Source: Nymphalis io (lineage: Eukaryota > Arthropoda > Insecta > Lepidoptera > Nymphalidae). From it: DNA of 64,000 bases. A program made the translations under genes and the position numbers. Numbering within the stretch: position 1 is the first letter of the stretch; each line of letters starts with the position of its first letter. The stretch lies in assembly GCF_905147045.1 (NCBI RefSeq), contig NC_065898.1:12090001-12154000 (forward strand). Reading direction: 5' to 3'. Under the pieces are notes generated by a model that saw only the letters and a list, made by a program, of their open reading frames with translations, did not search any database and was not told the DNA's origin. Below, piece by piece: positions 33,180-44,489 of this stretch.

Positions 33180-33770
33180 TGACAACAGACAGGGTCTTAA
33201 GAGAACGTTACAACACACAAATCGATTTAACTCCCAAGGGGCGCTAATTGCTGTTTCATGTCTAACGTAGAGTCTATGTATAAATTAAAATGTTATGATT
33301 GTACAGTAGCATAAGTCGTGTCGTAGTTAAATATAATTTATTATATGTAAAACATGTTACACTAACTATCGCTTTCACGGTGGTCATGTGGATGCGTTTG
33401 TGTTCATGCTAGGTTTGCGGCTCACGAACCCTTTGACGCAGGCATAAATACCGACACAAAACTGTTGGAAAGGAAAACAAGTTGTGAACGCGCGTGAAAC
33501 GCGGTAACAGCTTTGAAAGCCATCCAAATTCGTTCGTGCTGTTTCACGGGAGCTTACTCCGCGAGTGTAGAATCGACATTATGTTCAAGTGTCGACTAAA
33601 ATAAAATAACTTCGTTCAATATGTTACTTTAATAGAGTTTAAACTTAAATTCTATATATGTATTAAGTACGACATAAAGCAAGCAAGAATTTAATTTAAC
33701 TAAATTTAATCTAAAGGGTACAGACGTCTGCTTACGATGTAACTGAAAAAGCAATTTGTATCCAAACTTA
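33180..33770. other. Stretch without recognised genes
   Basis: Nothing recognised between the palindrome edge and the next LINE. Confidence 0.5.
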
Positions 33771-33774
33771 GTAT

Positions 33775-35388
33775 GTGTGGCATAATATATTTGGATCTAC
33801 AATACCTGCATGTGGCCATACGATGCCTGACATTAAAATCAGGCAACGTGATGTGCGTGCGGAGCTGCAATCACTTGATGTACGGAAAGCCAGCGGTCCC
33901 GATGGAATACCAGCCATAGTGCTGAAGAAGTGCGCAGCGGAGCTGTCTCCTGTGTTAACGCGCCTGTTTCAACTTTCTCTCTCTTCGGGAAGTGTGCCGG
34001 AGGCTTGGAGAAGAGCTAATGTGCAAGCGGTTCCCAAAAAAGGGGATCGGTCTGACCCGGCAAATTATCGGCCAATAGCTATCACCTCAGTACTTTGTAA
34101 GGTGATGGAACGGATTTTAAACAACCAACTGATCCATTACCTAGAAGATCACTGTCTGATTAATGATCGTCAGTACGGGTTTCGACCAAAACGGTCCACA
34201 GGTGATCTTCTAGCGTACGTAACACACCTCTGGGGTGAAGCTATCGACAAGCATGGAGAATCGTTGGCTGTCAGCCTCGATATCTCCAAGGCTTTCGACA
34301 GGGTCTGGCACAGAAGTCTTCTCTCCAAGCTACCGGCATATGGTCTGCCTGCTCAGCTATGCACCTGGATTGCCAGCTTCCTACACAAGCGTAGCCTTCG
34401 TGTTTTAGTAGATGGTTGCGCTTCACAATTCTATGTAGTGAATGCTGGGGTCCCCCAGGGATCTGTGCTATCTCCCACACTCTTTCTTTTGCATATCAAT
34501 GATATGCTCTCCCTTGGGAACATACATTGCTATGCAGATGATAGTACAGTGCATGGTGGATACCACGGACGCGCAGTGGCTGGGCGGGCGGAAACTGAGG
34601 AGAGGCGGGAGAATCTTGTCATTGAACTCGATAGGACGTTAGAGCTCATCGCCAAATGGGGCTCTGATAATCTTGTTGAGTTTAATGCCAAGAAAACACA
34701 GGTATGCGCTCTCACGGCGAAAAAGTCAACATTTTCCCCTCTCCCCTCCCTCTGTGGTACTCCGCTGGTGATGCAAAGCAAAATCGCCATGCTGGGGATT
34801 GACGTTCGCTGCGACCTTAGTCCAAGGGATTACATCGAGGCTGTTATAAAAACAGCTTCACGGAAACTCGGAGTTCTGAACAAGGTGCGGCGCTTTTTCA
34901 CGCCACAACAACTGTGCCTGCTGTACAAAACACAGGTACGGTCTTGCGTGGAATATTGCTCGCACCTTTGGGATGGCCCCGCTAAGTACCTACTTGAGGC
35001 CTTGGACCGGTTGCAGCGACGTGCCGTACGCATTATTGGCGACGTAAAGGTCACAAACACCCTTGAACCTTTACAATTGCGTCGTGAGATATCAGCACTG
35101 AGCGCTTTCTATCGACTGTATCACGGCGAGTGCTCTGAGGAATTATTCTCTCTAATTCCTGCTTCCCCCTTCCTTCTTAAGTCCACGCGAGCTGGTTCTC
35201 GATGTCACCGTCTAACTGTGACATCAATTCCATCGCGAACAAAGAAATTTGGCAACTCCTTTCTTTGTCGCACTTCCAAAAAATGGAATTCCTTACCAGC
35301 TCACGTGTTCCCCTCCTCTTACAACCCGGGTTCCTTCAAACGAGGCGTGAAGAGGCATCTTGCGGGCCGGCAAGGCGAAGGCGGCTAG
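33775..35388 (+). CDS. LINE reverse transcriptase (Jockey-like), N-terminally truncated ORF
   Basis: The frame is open for 537 codons. Reverse transcriptase motifs are in order: VRKASGPDGIPA at about residue 36, FRPKRSTGDLLAY at about 138, AFDRVWH at about 172 (first catalytic Asp), GVPQGSVLSP at about 225 and YADDST at 253 (catalytic DD). The C-terminal region has KVRRFFTPQQLCLLYKTQVR, VEYCSHLWDG, LQRRAVRIIG and FKRGVKRHLAG. The family's endonuclease and ORF1 are missing, so the element is not autonomous. The Met at 33775 is just the first in frame and probably not the original start. The frame remains open, which suggests a fairly young insertion. Confidence 0.9.
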   Translation: MWHNIFGSTIPACGHTMPDIKIRQRDVRAELQSLDVRKASGPDGIPAIVLKKCAAELSPVLTRLFQLSLSSGSVPEAWRRANVQAVPKKGDRSDPANYRPIAITSVLCKVMERILNNQLIHYLEDHCLINDRQYGFRPKRSTGDLLAYVTHLWGEAIDKHGESLAVSLDISKAFDRVWHRSLLSKLPAYGLPAQLCTWIASFLHKRSLRVLVDGCASQFYVVNAGVPQGSVLSPTLFLLHINDMLSLGNIHCYADDSTVHGGYHGRAVAGRAETEERRENLVIELDRTLELIAKWGSDNLVEFNAKKTQVCALTAKKSTFSPLPSLCGTPLVMQSKIAMLGIDVRCDLSPRDYIEAVIKTASRKLGVLNKVRRFFTPQQLCLLYKTQVRSCVEYCSHLWDGPAKYLLEALDRLQRRAVRIIGDVKVTNTLEPLQLRREISALSAFYRLYHGECSEELFSLIPASPFLLKSTRAGSRCHRLTVTSIPSRTKKFGNSFLCRTSKKWNSLPAHVFPSSYNPGSFKRGVKRHLAGRQGEGG

Positions 35389-35500
35389 TGCAGAACATTT
35401 TTCCCGTCTGTACTGGCCGTCGTCGCGTTTGGACTCTACTACCACTTACCATCAGGTGGAGTAGAGTCATTTGCCCTCCCGGCGAATATAAAAAAAAAAA
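33775..35500 (+). mobile_element. Jockey-like LINE (J1), 5'-truncated, with poly(A)
   Basis: It is the longest copy of family J1 in the window. The element starts somewhere near 33775-33830. The 3' end is 'accatcaggtggagtagagt' and 'ccctcccggcgaatata' followed by about 13 A. Fragments of the same family lie at 3792-4738 and 6849-7992. No convincing target duplication was found, and the 5' break point is uncertain by tens of bases. Confidence 0.9.
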
Positions 35501-35535
35501 AAATCTTCATATATTTAATCATCAATCAGATTTTT

Positions 35536-35652
35536 ATATGTTTAATCCACCTACTTGCATTGGAACGTTGTGGAGTAAGCACCAAACTTTCTCCTCGAAA
35601 AGGAGAGGAGGCCTTAGCCCAGCAGTGGGACATTCACAGGCTGTTACTTTAC
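35536..35652 (+). mobile_element. SINE-B, 5'-truncated
   Basis: The last third of the family: 'tgcattggaacgttgtggag', 'ctttctcctcgaaaaggaga' and 'gcccagcagtgggacattca'. It directly follows the J1 poly(A). Confidence 0.75.
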
Positions 35653-35734
35653 ATTTTTAATATGTCTTAGTTCAATGAGTTAATTTAATAAATATGATAA
35701 TATCCTCGAGATTAACCAACTTCGTGCACACAAG

Positions 35735-35945
35735 TATACTCTCTATTCCATCACTCTCACAATCTAATGGAATGGCAAATCTGACATGAATGGAAAAAGT
35801 TGATGCATGTAAATACTACCTTAACATACAAACATCGGTTCCTTCTGAGAATTTCCTTACAAAAATCCCAATAACTTACTATAAGACCGATCCGAGGCTT
35901 GATCATTGATTGGGTTCTGCTACAGATCGACAAGGCTATTAAATT
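35735..35945 (-). mobile_element. SINE-D, diverged
   Basis: It keeps 'actctctattccatcactct', 'aatggcaaatctgacatgaa', 'gaatttccttac' and 'cccaataac' in family order, with a decayed head. Confidence 0.6.
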
Positions 35946-35958
35946 GTAAATGTCCTAA

Positions 35959-36322
35959 TCCTAACTAATATTATAAATGTGAATGTGGGTTTGTTTGTTT
36001 GTTACACTTTCAAGCCTAAACCACAAAACGTATTAAAAAATTCTTTCAACCAATGGAATACTACATTATCAGCGAGTAACATAGGCTACTTTTGTTTCTG
36101 TATTTTCACGAAAACAGGAATTACGCGGGTGAAACCACGGGTAAAACGCTATATATTGTACATGTGAAAGTTAGTTTGTTTGTTACTTTTTTGCGTCTTA
36201 ACTACGGAACTGATTACCATGAAACTTATCATACACGATGTCAGAGGTACATATAAGATTATAGGGTACCTCACAGCCTCTATCCCCTTTCACGCGAGCA
36301 AAGCCGCAAACGGAAGTTAACT
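35959..36322 (+). mobile_element. Helitron-like non-autonomous element
   Basis: It starts TC after A with 'tcctaactaatattataaat', the typical start of short lepidopteran Helitrons. It ends in a GC block 'gcgagcaaagccgcaaacgg'. An internal 'gtgaaagttagtttgtttg' repeats the start region, so it may be two copies joined. The 3' CTRR is decayed. Confidence 0.6.
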
Positions 36323-36324
36323 TT

Positions 36325-36955
36325 AATTTAAAAAAAAAAAAACGTTTTAACGATAAATTACGAAAGTATTTCTGCAATAATAAATCATATAAAGATTTTA
36401 ATATACATTTTACAACTATATTAATTTATATTTATTTTCAAATATAATTTGCAAATAATATTACAAAATGCAATTGAATATCATGATAATTTATTCGTTT
36501 AAGTAATAATGTTCCAATGAATTTCAATAAATTCCATTCATTCATCTAATGGGATATTCTATAGTCAATTCCAATGGAAGGAGGTTTGGATGGAGGTTTG
36601 ATAAAACTTGAAACAAAATGATATCATTGGTTCAGAACTAAATAATCTGTGAATTCTTGAAAGAAATCATAATGAACGTCAGGAAAGTTGGTATCGAAAC
36701 ATTGGAAGGAAGATTCAATTGTATATAAGTAGTTTAAATAAATATAGATTAGTCTAGAACTATTTTTAGAGCTTTTATGGTATATAAAAGAGATATTAGC
36801 AAATAGCATGGAATTTGTAAATCTAATATTTGTTTATCTTTACTCCGTCTATCATTGGAACAAACAACAACATCTTGGTAAAAAACAACAAAATTAAATA
36901 CAACTACTACAACCAAAATAAGTTGATTAAAATATTACAAAGGGGTTTATCCGGA
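36325..36955. other. AT-rich stretch without recognised genes
   Basis: Nothing recognised. Confidence 0.5.
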
Positions 36956-36959
36956 TATC

Positions 36960-37248
36960 AGTAACAGCCTGTTAATGTCCCACTGCTGGGCTAAGGCCTC
37001 CTCTCCCTTTTGAGGAGCTTATTCCACCACGCTGCTCCAATGCGGGTTGGTAGAATACACATGTGGCAGAATTTCAATGAAATTAGACACATACAGTTTT
37101 CCTCACGATGTTTTCCTTTTACCGTTAAGCACGAGATGAATTATAATCACAAATTAAGCACATGAAAATACAGTGGTGCTTGCCCGGGTATGAACCCACG
37201 ATCATCGGATAAGATTCACGCGTTCAACCACTGGGCCATCTCGGCTTG
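36960..37248 (-). mobile_element. SINE-B (tRNA-headed)
   Basis: Near full length, from 'taacagcctgttaatgtccc' to 'ctgggccatctcggctt'. It lacks the 'aaggtttgg' segment after 'ccttttgagg'. The B box reads 'gggtatgaaccca' on the plus strand. Confidence 0.82.
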
Positions 37249-37425
37249 ATTCAACTACTTGATTATTGACTCAACTACGATTTGGTAGGGCTAAAATTAT
37301 TATGATTATGCTCTCCTGACCGATTTCAGTTACAGTGGACATTATCAACGGCGACAATGGCAGTTGGCTAACAGTCGACATTTCACGAGTTTAGTGTAAA
37401 AATGTGTAAACACTCATTCGATAAT

Positions 37426-37433
<8 letters not shown>

Positions 37434-37462
<29 letters not shown>
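37434..37462. repeat. (TA)n microsatellite
   Basis: About 28 bp of AT dinucleotides, followed by short 'acatacatatata' variants. Confidence 0.9.
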
Positions 37463-37464
<2 letters not shown>

Positions 37465-37465
<1 letters not shown>

Positions 37466-38740
37466 CATATATACATTTCTTTATATAAAAAATTTTAGAA
37501 AAACAGGCACATATGTATATGTATGTGTTTGAGAGAGTGTCTGCTTGTTTCTGTCCGTCACTGCTAACTACCGAACTCTACACTACTTTTTTCTTTCTTT
37601 ATTTAGTTACGGATTTCTTGACAGAAATAATGATTTAAGGCTTGAAGTATATTGTCTTTGTCACTTTTTTCTGCATGTTCACTGGTAATCTTTTTAAAGG
37701 AGTCGCTAGTATTTTATTTATTTAAAGATGTCGCTCGCTAGCAAGTCACTCGCTAGAATTACATTAGAACAGCACCACTACAGTACCACTTAGATAATTT
37801 TTCGGTTAGGAATTCGGAATAGTATCCACACGAAAATAAACCCTAATGAGATCAGACAAGACTTTTATTATCACAGCGGGGAAAACCGCGGACCTAACTC
37901 TTTCCACCTATATTAAATCTTATGCTTGTTTTGATATTTGTAAAAAGATTTTTGTTTCTTTTGACTAAAAAAAAACACGATGTTATCAGGTCAAGGTTAT
38001 ACCTTGATATTTACTGGTAAAAGTAGGTTTAATATTAAAAACAGTAAAAGTAAAACGCTTTTCTAGTTACAACTAAACTTTGTACGAAGAACAGGTACCT
38101 GCGTGTATTGTTCTTTTGTCCATGCGGCAACTAATTAAAGTATTACAGCGGCTTAATGGTAGCGCTTCAGGTGCTTTGCCTTTGTTTGTAAATAGAAAAA
38201 AATAGATAACGTAAAGTAAGCCTTATAACTGCTACATCAAAATACAAATTTGAATGAGCAAGATTTTATTTAAAATGAAATTATATGATCAAAAACATCG
38301 TGTCAACACCATTTATTATTCAACGGATCCGTCTATCTTTGCTCATGGGAATTTTGTTTGGTCACAAAAAAATCTAGTGTGTTTAAGGATTTTGAATTGA
38401 GAATATTATTACTTAATTTGAATTTTCACTTTCACCAAATTGTCCTATTTGTATTTTAAAAACGAATCTTACGTTAGAGAGAAAATTAAATACTATTTTT
38501 TATCGTCGTTCATATATATGCACATTTTTCTGCATTGTGTAGGGAAAATAACCTAATTCGTAAAAACTGGTAGCTAATGTCAAAAGATCAGATGATTAAT
38601 TTGTTGATGTAATAAAGACAATAGCGCAAACTGTCACCCCCACTAGAAAAAGCTTTACTTATACAATACAATAACAAGTACACTTACACAGCAATGGAAC
38701 TTAAACAATACAGAACTACAGACAAGGATTAATAATAATA
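37465..38740. other. AT-rich intron stretch without recognised genes
   Basis: No gene or placed repeat. A few tetranucleotide-like runs ('gtcgctcgctagcaagtcac' at about 37727) only. Confidence 0.5.
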
Positions 38741-38744
38741 GATA

Positions 38745-38915
38745 GGTAACCAACCGATACATTGTCAGTGCCATTAACCTTGGGAGCTAAGATATTATGC
38801 CCCTTGTACCAGTATTTCACTAGCTCAGTAACCTTCAAACCATAATACAACAACACTAAGTATTGGGGTTTGGTGGTAGAAAATTGTCTGCCAAGACGGA
38901 CTTGTGCTCAGCCAG
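38745..38915 (-). mobile_element. SINE-A, diverged
   Basis: It keeps 'ccattaaccttgggagctaa', 'cttcaaaccataatacaaca' and 'caagacggacttgtgc' in minus-strand family order. It abuts the head of the next SINE-A, forming a head-to-head pair. Confidence 0.7.
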
Positions 38916-39193
38916 CACTGGTGGTAGGGCTTTGTGCAAGCTCGTCTGGGTAGGTACCACCCACTCATTAGATATTCTACCGCAAAACAGCAATACTTGA
39001 TATTGTTGTGTTCCGGTTTGAAGGGTGAGTGAGCCAGTGTAATTACAGGCACAAGGGACATAAAATCTTAGTTCCCAAGGTTGGTGGCGCATTGGATATG
39101 TAAGCGATGGTTGACATTTCTTACAATGCCAATGTCAATAGGCGGTGGTGACCACTTACCATCAGGTGGCCTATAACTATACTATAAAAAAAA
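38916..39193 (+). mobile_element. SINE-A (Metulj-like), full length
   Basis: It runs from 'cactggtggtagggctttgt' to 'actataaaaaaaat'. The 'gctcgtccgccttcctatt' segment before the A tail is shortened here. Confidence 0.87.
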
Positions 39194-39199
39194 TAAAAT

Positions 39200-40219
39200 A
39201 ATACATTTATTTATTAACTGTATTGGTTCTATTGGAAAATATTTATTGTATACGTACTATTCATATATTTTTTAAAGATGTGATTTAAATTGATTAATAA
39301 GCTAAGTTAATATTATATTAACAAATTTTATAATTCTAATACATGTATTTGCTACGCAACATCCACACACTTTTCAATCTGCTTGTACAAAATACTTGGC
39401 AAGTAAAGGCATTATCGACAATCCACACGCTTGAGACTATTCCAGTTACGTCATGCGCCTCCAAGCATAACGTGCATTGAAGTAACTACCAATTATTTTA
39501 TGGTGTTTGATCTATCAGCCATTTGAATTACATATTCAAATAGGGCGTTAAATAATTTTCATTTCTTGGTTATAAAGAAAAACGTGCAAACGTCGTGTGT
39601 TCGCTTGTAAACAGATCGAACCTCATGTCGTAATCTGTGAAAACTATTTGAGATTTGGCAAGCCTTCAAATATTACCTTATTATGCTAAAACGGAACGCA
39701 CATATTATAATAATTTGTCATTATAAACGGATATACATATTATATTCGAATGATCAAATATATGACTATAAACACTCTGTACAAAACACTAACAATTATG
39801 TCAAAAACGATTACTAGTTTCAAAAATTGGTCCTTCAAGCCGGATCTGAAATAATATCTTCGTTTGTCTTTTGTTATGATACTAATTTTAAATTATTTAG
39901 CTGCGATGCTTTTACCATACATTGTTGAAATTTCATCACAATTTTTGAAGTTTTCTTAAGTTTGAACTGTCACTGTCAGTGGGTTGAAAATGATTGATTT
40001 CTCAAGAAGAATCGGTTACGCGAACAAAAACAAGTCTGATGGAATTTACATAAAGATGCTAAAACTTTTTAAAAATGGAACCGTTTAGGACATCTTCATT
40101 TACTTTCCCATACTTCAAAACACAAACTAATATACAGACATTCTGAAATAATGATTTATTAAATGTAAATTATTTTTAACGTACACATGTTATTCAATAG
40201 ATGCATTACTACAACTGAC
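39200..40219. other. AT-rich intron stretch without recognised genes
   Basis: Nothing recognised. Confidence 0.5.
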
Positions 40220-40520
40220 TACTACTGACAGTAACAGTAACAGTATCAGCCTGTTAATGTCCCACTGCTGGCTAAGGCCTCCTCTCCCTTTTTGAGGAGA
40301 AGGTTTGGAGCTTTTCCACCACGCTGCTCCAATGCGGGTTGGTAGAATACATATGTGACATAATTTCAACTAAATTAGACACGTGCAGGTTTCCTCACGA
40401 TGTTTTCCTTAATTATAATCACAAATTAAGTACATGAAAATTCAGCGGTGCTTGCCTTGGTTTGAACCCACGATCATCGGTTAAGATTCTCGCGTTCTAA
40501 CCACTAGGCCATCTCGGCTT
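40220..40520 (-). mobile_element. SINE-B (tRNA-headed), source of the copy at 62517
   Basis: It runs from '(cagtaa)n' and 'cctgttaatgtcccactgct' to 'ctaggccatctcggctt'. It lacks the usual 'tcaccgttaagcacgagatg' segment (reads ttccttaattataatc). The same rare deletion and 40 bp of flank are found inverted at 62466-62701. Confidence 0.83.
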
Positions 40521-40813
40521 CTACTACTGAGAATAATACTGAGTTAAAGACTAATTAAATAACAAATATTTAGTCACGCTTATCATGTCAAAAGTCTAAA
40601 TGTAAAGCCTAGTAGGTTTAACTGCAAACACTGCGCAGGTAATAAAAATATGTTATGCTTAAACCTTCTTTATCTTATCCTTTCTACTGGTTTAAGTTTT
40701 ATGTATATTGGATTACTAATTTTATCAATTAGGCATTATAAAAAAAAAAAACAGTATAGATTATATTGTCGAAATTTTTAATCGCTTTCGAGAAAACATT
40801 AATTCACAATACA

Positions 40814-41074
40814 ACGGTGGTAGGGCTTTGTGCAGACCCGTCTGGTTCCATCCACTCTGTATTCTGCCGCTAAGCAGCTATTGTTGCGTTCCGGTTTGAA
40901 GGGTGATTGAGCCAGTGTAACTACAGGCAAAAGGAATATAACATTTTAGTTCTCAAGACTGGTGATGCATTGGCGATATGAGTAATAATTATTATTTCTT
41001 ACATCGCCACTGTGGGCGGTGGTGACCATCGGGTGTCCCATTTGCTCATCTGCCTGCCTAAGCAAAAAAAAAAA
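40814..41074 (+). mobile_element. SINE-A, diverged
   Basis: It runs from 'cggtggtagggctttgtgca' to 'ctcatctgcctgcctaagc' plus poly(A). Confidence 0.78.
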
Positions 41075-41076
41075 TT

Positions 41077-41269
41077 TTGAAGGGTGAGTTAGCCAGTGTA
41101 ATTACAGGCACAAGGGTCATTAAATCTTAGTTCCCAAGGTTGGTGGCGCATTGGCTATGTAAGCGATGGTTGACATTTCTTACAATATAAATGTCTAAGG
41201 GCGTTTTGTGACCACTTACCATCAGGTGGCCCATATGTTCGTCTGCCTTCCTATTCTATAAAAAAAAAT
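41077..41269 (+). mobile_element. SINE-A, 5'-truncated
   Basis: It starts 'ttgaagggtgagttagccag' directly after the tail of the previous copy and ends 'ctattctata' plus poly(A). The two copies form a tail-to-body tandem. Confidence 0.82.
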
Positions 41270-41559
41270 CCAAAATATTTTCTCATATTTTCAATCAACA
41301 CCGCTACCGACATGAACATTTCTATTGAAACATAAACTGAAAAAGTTTATAGTTTAAAATTTCTCGTGCTTTTCGAACTATCATCCTGAAGTCTGTTTGT
41401 CACAAAGGATGGAATACTCTAGATATTTTTGTTGTGATATAGCCGTTTCGACTGTGGGCGTTCTGTACTACAGACAGGTTTATTTTGTAATTCTAGTCTA
41501 ATATCCTATGCACATATTTTATGATATCGTTTAAATATATTTTAGCTAGTAATAAACTC

Positions 41560-41874
41560 GTAACAGCCTGTGAATGTCCCACTGCTGGGCTAAAGGCCTC
41601 CTCTCCCTTTTTGAGAAGGTTTGGAGCTTATGTGGAATAACGCTGTTCAACACGCACGCTGTTCCAATGCGGGTTGGTGGAATACATATGTTGCAGAATT
41701 CAGTGAAATTAGACACATGCAGGTTTCCTCACCATGTTTTCCTTCACCGTAAAGTACGAGATGAATTATAATCACAAATTAATGAACATGAAAATTCAGT
41801 GGTGCTTGCCCATTTAAGCCCACGATCAACGGTTAAGATTCACGCGTTCTTATCACTGGGCCATCTCGGCTCAT
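41560..41874 (-). mobile_element. SINE-B (tRNA-headed)
   Basis: It runs from 'taacagcctgtgaatgtccc' to 'ctgggccatctcggctc', with an extra 'caacacgcacgctgttcc' duplication-like insertion in the body and a B box that has lost bases. Confidence 0.82.
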
Positions 41875-42041
41875 ATAGTAATAAACTGAGTATAGTTAAT
41901 TAATAATAACCCGTATCAGTTTTTTATGCATATCAAACTTCGTTTTCTTCCGTTGAGATTTTTTTTAAGGTCATTTGAGCATACCATGTACTAATTTTTG
42001 TACCTTATTAAATCATAAATGATAATACTGAATTTAAGTAT

Positions 42042-42109
42042 AAGCGAATATTTATTACAAAAGAACTATGTACACGTGTACATAGTTCTTTTGTAATAAA
42101 TATTCGCTT
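42042..42109. repeat. Perfect 68-bp palindrome without spacer
   Basis: Positions 42042-42075 are the exact reverse complement of 42076-42109 (34-bp arms, centre TACAC/GTGTA). No base separates the arms. Confidence 0.95.
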
Positions 42110-42197
42110 TTATTTAAACGTTTATTAAAATAACATACAATGCAACAATAACTTCCTACAATATTACTTGAATATTATTGTTATTATAGATAGGTCG

Positions 42198-42345
42198 ACG
42201 GCCCGGCTGGAGTAGTTGGTAGACACTTGCCTTTAAAACCGAAGGTTGATTTGATTCCCACTCAGGGCAGACATTTATGTACATGAACATGCCTGTCTGT
42301 CCTGAGTATGGGTGTAATTATTTATCTTTTTTTGAGAAATAAATT
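42198..42345 (+). mobile_element. SINE-C (tRNA-headed), 3'-truncated
   Basis: It carries 'ggcccggctggagtagttgg', 'acttgcctttaaaaccgaag', 'catgaacatgcctgtc' and 'cctgagtatgggtgtaatta'. The second half of the family is missing. Confidence 0.72.
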
Positions 42346-42356
42346 CTTAAACTGTA

Positions 42357-42518
42357 CTAATTTTTTGTCCGCGGCTTCGGGTGCGTGTTAAAGGAAGGGA
42401 GTCAGGTATTAGGTAAAAAAAGTCCATCCTTGGGATTCAAGGTTGCTTCGTACCAAATTTCATCAAAACGCGTAACAGACAGACGGAGCTATTTTCACAT
42501 TTATAATATTAGCATAGA
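42357..42518 (-). mobile_element. Short Helitron-like element
   Basis: On the minus strand it starts 'tctatgctaatattataaat' after A, the classic lepidopteran Helitron start, and ends '...gaagccgcggacaaaaaattag' split as GC block then TTAG before T. It is 162 bp long. Confidence 0.7.
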
Positions 42519-42780
42519 TTTAATTGTTTGTACTTTTGTTTATCGAAAAGATTGAATTTATATTAAATTCATTTCTTATGTAAATAATTACGCGTCGAAT
42601 GAATTTGGACCACAGTCAATATTATTATTTGTCCTCAAGATATTATGCGGGAAGAAATAATGTTTTTACCAACAATAACGTATGTACATACGGTACACAC
42701 AAACGTAAACGGTAAATAAAAATTCTTCTTGAAAGCCTTGCTAAAATTCTGAACATCAATTTTAACGTTTCGCTTACGTG

Positions 42781-42903
42781 AGCCGCGATAGCCCAATGGC
42801 ACATTTGTATTCTAAAACCTGTTTTGGAGCAGCATTGTGGAATAGGCTCTAATACTTCTCAAAATAAGAGGATGACTCAGCCCAGCCGTGGATCAGAGTG
42901 TTT
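42781..42903 (+). mobile_element. SINE-B with large internal deletion
   Basis: The head 'gagccgcgatagcccaatgg' is joined directly to the 3' part 'ttttggagcagcattgtgga' and 'gcccagccgtgg'. Confidence 0.6.
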
Positions 42904-43299
42904 TTTTAAATGGTGATTTTGTTTGTGAACATTTCAAAGAAAAGATATTTTGTGACTTAAATATAGTGTAAGTTGGTTTTTAGAAAGAAATTAGTCCGAC
43001 TTATTGTGAAGCTTGACTTATTTACTAGTTATGACTTTTATAAAATACAATCGGATGTCACACGAATTCGATTACCTTAAATAAAGAAATCGATTCTAAA
43101 TGTAATTAATTCGTAAAATTAACAATGGTATCATAATTTATTTAACAGTTTAACAACCATAAACCTAATTATTAATTATAATTTACTGGGTTCGTTAAAT
43201 GAATTTTATGAGCCGGAAGTTGGTAACATAATATTGCAATGCGAAAGTTTGTTTTACTAATTATACTCGAAGAGCTCGGCGAATTTTAATATAGTTTGG

Positions 43300-44482
43300 T
43301 ATATAATAATTTAGGGCCCTTGTTTTTGATTATATTCATAAATGATATTACAAATATCATGAAAAATTGTCAGGTTTATCTGTTTGCAGACGATTTAAAA
43401 ATAGCAAAAGTTATAAAAAAAGAATCTGATATAGCTGTTCTTCAAGATAATCTAGATAGACTAGTCAAATGGTGTAGAATTAATCACATGGTGCTTAATC
43501 CAAGCAAATGTGATTTTATAAAATTTACCAGAAAAAGGAATCCATTATTAAGTTCATATAATATTTCGGGCAAACATCTAAAAGAAACTAATTGTATTCG
43601 AGACCTGGGTGTCATATTTGACAATCAGCTAAGATTTGATAAGCACATCAATTCAATAGTAACAGGTTCTTTTAAACTACTTGGCTTTATCTTAAGACAG
43701 TCTAAGGATTTCAAAAAGTCATCAACAATCCTACAATTTTACAATAGCTTGATACGAAGTAAACTTGAATATTGTTGTCAAGTATGGTCCCCCGCTTACA
43801 AGATCCATATTGACAGAATAGAACGTGTTCAAAAGAGACTCGTTAAGCATTTGATATATCGTTTTAAAGCTTTAAATCAGTGAGAGTCCTACAAAAAAAA
43901 ACTAGATTTTTTTAAAATGAAGCCTAAGCCTAAAATGAAGAGGAGATTCGAAGATCTCTACTAGACATGAAATTGCTTTATAAAGTATTTAATGAAAAAA
44001 TCGATGACGATAGACTTTTGAGTATATTTAATATTAATGTTCCTAGAAGACCTCCGCGCAACTCATGTCCGTTCTTTAAAATTGACCGTACTCGAACGAA
44101 ACTTGGACAGAATGCTCCAATATTGCGAATATCGCGAGAATATAATTATTGTGTAAAAAACACAGTAACACTGGACATTGGTTGTGACGGGCTGTCATCG
44201 TTCATGAGAAAATGTGATGTTTCTTTTAGTATAAACTGTTAATTTGTTTACAAATTTAATTAGTTACTACCTTTTGTTTCTGTTTTTGTTTTTTGTTCTT
44301 TATTTAAATATTTTTATTTTCTGTTTTTATTCTATTTTTGATTTGTATATTTTTAATTGTGTTTGAGAATGGTGTGTTCTCCTGTAATTGGTTGTGCATA
44401 GTTAGTTTTAAGTTAATGTAAAATGTGATTTGAATGTTTATTATGTACAACTGTTGGAGATCCATATAAATAAATAAATATA
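43300..44482 (+). mobile_element. LINE (J2), 5'-truncated, with (AAAT)n tail
   Basis: It starts within the 'GPLFLIIFINDI' part of the reverse transcriptase, about 43312, and ends in 'aaataaataaata' at 44468-44482 after about 240 bp of 3' untranslated region. No target duplication was established. Confidence 0.85.
43312..44242 (+). pseudogene. Broken LINE reverse transcriptase (J2)
   Basis: The first frame (to 43883) has GPLFLIIFINDI, then YLFADDLKIAK at about residue 28 of the open frame (catalytic DD), WCRINHMVLNPSKCDF, RDLGVIFDNQLRFDKHIN, LEYCCQVWSPAY and IERVQKRLVKHL. A second frame (43967-44242) continues with the C-terminal MKLLYKVFNEKIDDDRLLSI and RPPRNSCPFF. The two are in different frames and are joined by about 80 bp, so at least one frameshift has occurred. 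The part with the first catalytic Asp is missing by 5' truncation. It is Jockey/CR1-group by its motifs; the exact clade is uncertain. Confidence 0.85.
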
Positions 44483-44489
44483 AGCTGAT

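Noticed and set aside
33775..35500. Target site duplication around the J1 element ('atatattt' on both sides)
   Set aside because: The 5' break point is uncertain and an 8-bp AT-only match is expected by chance in this composition.
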